A stretch of DNA of 6,838 bases. It comes from a bacterium. GTDB lineage: Bacteria > UBA9089 > UBA9088. Shown piece by piece: positions 5,656-6,838 of this stretch (positions within the stretch are counted from its first letter, which is position 1; the number at the start of each line of letters is the position of its first letter). The stretch spans positions 1 to 6,838 of the forward strand of contig JBFLYE010000029.1 in assembly GCA_040756715.1 (NCBI GenBank). The letters are read 5' to 3'. Made by a program: the position numbers and the translations under genes. Below the pieces are notes generated by a model. That model was not told the origin of the DNA. It saw only the letters and a list, made by a program, of their open reading frames with translations, and did not search any database.

Positions 5656-6149
5656 CTTTTCCTCCCATTAAAAAGAGAGCCAATTGACCACCCCCTTCTG
5701 TATCTGTGTGGACCTCGTCTGGCAAATAATGGGATAACCATAATCTTCCTGGCCATGTTAAAACCGACCATCAAACGGGTCTCCTTGATAGCCAACAATA
5801 GAGGTCCACCCCTACTCACATTAAGCACCTCCACAATTGAGCCTATCCCAAGACCCATATTGATCAGGCGATCTCCATGCTCTCTCTCAATATGGGCTAC
5901 ATGTCGCAGAAGATCATGGATCTGGCTGTGTAGACCCTCTATATGGGTGATCATCTCCTGATGGATTGAACGATCTATCTGCTCGCCTATCTCTTCTCTC
6001 ATATTCTGCAAATCATTATGTATATGCTCTAAGTCCTTCTTTATATACAAAAGATCTTCCCTGATATCCCTGTCGATATCTAAGGATACAATTTTGGCCT
6101 TTGTATATGGTGCAATCATGGTCAACGGTACAGGTCTTAACTCATCCAT
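5652..6149 (-). CDS. FeoA-like SH3 protein interrupted by a His-containing helical hairpin
   Basis: 165 residues. Residues 1-21 (ending AKIVSLD at 18-24) match the first strands of a FeoA SH3-like domain. Residues 94-141 match the rest: RLINMGLGIGSIVEVL aligns with RFSDMGFIPGTKVKVI of the neighbouring FeoA, followed by a GGPLLLAI segment and MARKIMV. Between them, about residues 28-93 form a heptad-patterned insert (KKDLEHIHNDL, DLLRHVAHIEREH) absent from ordinary 75-90-residue FeoA. The insert aligns without gaps to the free-standing 68-residue protein at 2099-2305. The C-terminus is a basic tail (RRGPHRYRRGW, 144-154). The stop overlaps the next feoA start as ATGA, so the two are translationally coupled. 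FeoA domains bind or stimulate FeoB in other bacteria; what the hairpin adds is unknown, and oligomerisation or metal binding is inference. The start at 6149 has only a weak AAGG upstream; ATG at codon 11 has no better site. Confidence 0.85.
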   Translation of the reverse strand: MDELRPVPLTMIAPYTKAKIVSLDIDRDIREDLLYIKKDLEHIHNDLQNMREEIGEQIDRSIHQEMITHIEGLHSQIHDLLRHVAHIEREHGDRLINMGLGIGSIVEVLNVSRGGPLLLAIKETRLMVGFNMARKIMVIPLFARRGPHRYRRGWSIGSLFNGRKR

Positions 6150-6177
6150 TTTTCTAATACCTTATTTAATTGAGACG

Positions 6178-6189
6178 CAATTGCAATTA
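6178..6189 (-). promoter_or_regulatory. Second copy of the CAATTGCAATTA element, before the interrupted feoA
   Basis: Twelve bases identical to 6661-6672 in the fur operator recur here in the 56-base gap between fur and the first feoA. The core AATTGCAATT is a perfect palindrome. A second Fur contact site that tunes feo separately from fur is possible; no clear promoter hexamers accompany it. Confidence 0.4.
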
Positions 6190-6205
6190 TGTTTTAAAAA
6201 AATTC

Positions 6206-6652
6206 TCACCTCCTCTCTTTAGAACTCCCAGAGCACGCCTTACAATACCCTCTAATGCCTAACCTATGTTCTACAGGGTTAAATCCATATCTTTTGCAAA
6301 TTTCATCTTGCAATCTTTCAATCTGCTCATCTTTAAATTCAATGATCTTACCACATCCTATACAGAGCAGGTGGTCATGATGGTCATGTCCAAAGGTATG
6401 TTCATAACTCGCCCTACCCTGGCAACGAAATGCCTCTTTAACCAGATTACTTTCAACTAATAAAGGAAGGGTTCTATAGATAGTAGCCCTTGAGATACGT
6501 TCGTCTCGCTTACGCAAACGATCATAAAGCTCGTCTACATCAAAATGTTTATGGGTAGAGAACACCTCCTCCAAAACAACCTCTCTTTCAGGGGTAAACT
6601 TCAACCCCTTTTGTCTCAAATAGTCTTTAAATATCTTTTCTTTGGTCATCAT
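6206..6652 (-). CDS. fur: Fur-family ferric uptake regulator
   Basis: Metal-sensing transcription repressor of 148 residues, the usual Fur length. The N-terminal half is a winged helix with the recognition-helix signature SRATIYRTLPLL (about 54-65). The dimerisation and metal half shows HDHHDHLLCIGC (89-100), giving the His-rich regulatory site plus a first CxxC (C97, C100), and a second CxxC at C137-C140 (YCKAC) for structural zinc. H36 sits where the conserved His of the HHxxAEDLY-type motif falls in Fur. It is first in the feo gene run and is preceded by a strong promoter overlapped by Fur-box hexamers, so autoregulation and control of feo are expected. The start has two consecutive ATGs (6652 and 6649) behind a weak GGTGAT ribosome site; the second has the better spacing. 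It could in principle be Zur or PerR, but the feo context favours Fur. Confidence 0.95.
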   Translation of the reverse strand: MMTKEKIFKDYLRQKGLKFTPEREVVLEEVFSTHKHFDVDELYDRLRKRDERISRATIYRTLPLLVESNLVKEAFRCQGRASYEHTFGHDHHDHLLCIGCGKIIEFKDEQIERLQDEICKRYGFNPVEHRLGIRGYCKACSGSSKERR

Positions 6653-6660
6653 TTTATCAC

Positions 6661-6696
6661 CAATTGCAATTAAAAATCAATTTCAATTATCATTAT
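6661..6696 (-). promoter_or_regulatory. Fur-box array overlapping the fur promoter
   Basis: The minus strand reads as successive AT-rich hexamers, ATAATG ATAATT GAAATT GATTTT TAATTG CAATTG. The first part resembles the classical GATAATGATAAT type. The centre (6668-6686, TTGAAATTGATTTTTAATT) is close to the TTGAAAATGATTTTCAA-like Fur operators known from several bacteria. It overlaps the -10 and the start of transcription, so an Fe-loaded Fur bound here would block RNA polymerase. Binding is inferred from position and similarity. Confidence 0.7.
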
Positions 6697-6720
6697 AACC
6701 ACAATTTATCTTTTTGTCAA
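6692..6720 (-). promoter_or_regulatory. Sigma70-type promoter of fur-feo
   Basis: Reading on the minus strand, TTGACA (6720-6715) and TATAAT (6697-6692) are both perfect consensus hexamers with a 17-base spacer. Transcription would begin near 6685, giving a leader of about 30 bases before fur. No comparably good promoter is seen between fur and the first feoA, so this one probably drives the whole fur-feo run. Confidence 0.85.
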
Positions 6721-6772
6721 GTCATTTTCGCCAAAAATTTTCTCTCCATATCAAAACCTCAAGTAATTGCCC

Positions 6773-6790
6773 CATAATACATATATTATC
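6773..6790. promoter_or_regulatory. Inverted repeat in the right-hand intergenic region
   Basis: CATAATACATATATTATC is nearly self-complementary (14 of 16 positions in the core), with ATAAT/ATTAT arms. It lies about 50 bases upstream of the fur -35 and could be an operator for fur or for a divergent gene beyond the window. Confidence 0.3.
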
Positions 6791-6824
6791 CTAAGTTTTG
6801 TAGTGCCGACTATCAAAAAATCCC

Positions 6825-6830
6825 TTGACA
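6825..6830 (+). promoter_or_regulatory. Possible -35 of a divergent promoter at the window edge
   Basis: A perfect TTGACA on the plus strand lies nine bases from the window end; its -10 would fall outside. A divergently transcribed gene to the right is possible. The stretch 6721-6838 otherwise contains no gene. Confidence 0.3.
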
Positions 6831-6838
6831 TATTTGGA

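Noticed and set aside
5755-5961. Plus-strand frame of 68 codons opposite the interrupted feoA
   Set aside because: Mirror frame of the helical hairpin; low-complexity and without a ribosome site.
6150-6205. Terminator or independent promoter between fur and feoA
   Set aside because: The T/A runs lack a GC-rich hairpin, and no -35 of any quality matches the possible CATAAT -10. No clear rho-independent terminator, tRNA or riboswitch was seen elsewhere in the window either.

Overview
All recognisable genes lie on the minus strand, so the window reads from right to left. It is moderately AT-rich bacterial DNA with strong Shine-Dalgarno sites and tightly overlapping genes. Ferrous-iron uptake genes behind a Fur regulator suggest an anaerobic or microaerophilic bacterium. 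The phylum cannot be fixed from the sequence; candidates are deltaproteobacterial, nitrospirote, planctomycete or candidate-phylum lineages, and this is only an impression.

Right half (6838 to 2768): a Feo iron operon. A perfect sigma70-type promoter (TTGACA, 17 nt, TATAAT) is overlapped at its -10 by an array of Fur-box hexamers and precedes fur. Fifty-six bases after fur comes a run joined by ATGA overlaps: an unusual FeoA whose SH3-like fold is interrupted by a long histidine-containing helical hairpin, then a conventional 74-residue FeoA, then an 888-residue FeoB. FeoB has intact GTPase motifs and three expected pore cysteines. It also has about 185 residues of charged sequence between membrane segments and an altered, cysteine-rich gate motif. 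The likely logic is iron-sensing repression by Fur of a GTP-driven Fe(II) importer.

Middle (2767 to 1868): accessory genes and debris. Directly after FeoB is the C-terminal half of a DUF4198 protein lacking its signal peptide and N-terminal domain. Next is a 26-codon ORF with a perfect ribosome binding site that encodes little more than a signal peptide. Then comes a 68-residue protein that aligns without gaps (about 30 of 63 identical) to the helical hairpin inside the unusual FeoA. It carries one histidine per heptad and is the most interesting object here: the same module exists fused into FeoA and free-standing in one cluster. Below it is a 31-codon stub repeating the start of the downstream methyltransferase.

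Left part (1867 to 1): a six-helix membrane protein with the H-x4-D-H signature of NicO/RcnA-type Ni/Co transporters, a class I SAM methyltransferase, and a translationally coupled isoprenylcysteine/phospholipid methyltransferase-like protein cut off after its RHP motif. The window ends in an AT-rich short repeat. A 19-bp element (TAAAACTCTATGGCCAA-like on the plus strand) recurs three times, each time just upstream of a gene start, which together with the fragments points to repeated local duplication and deletion in the left half.
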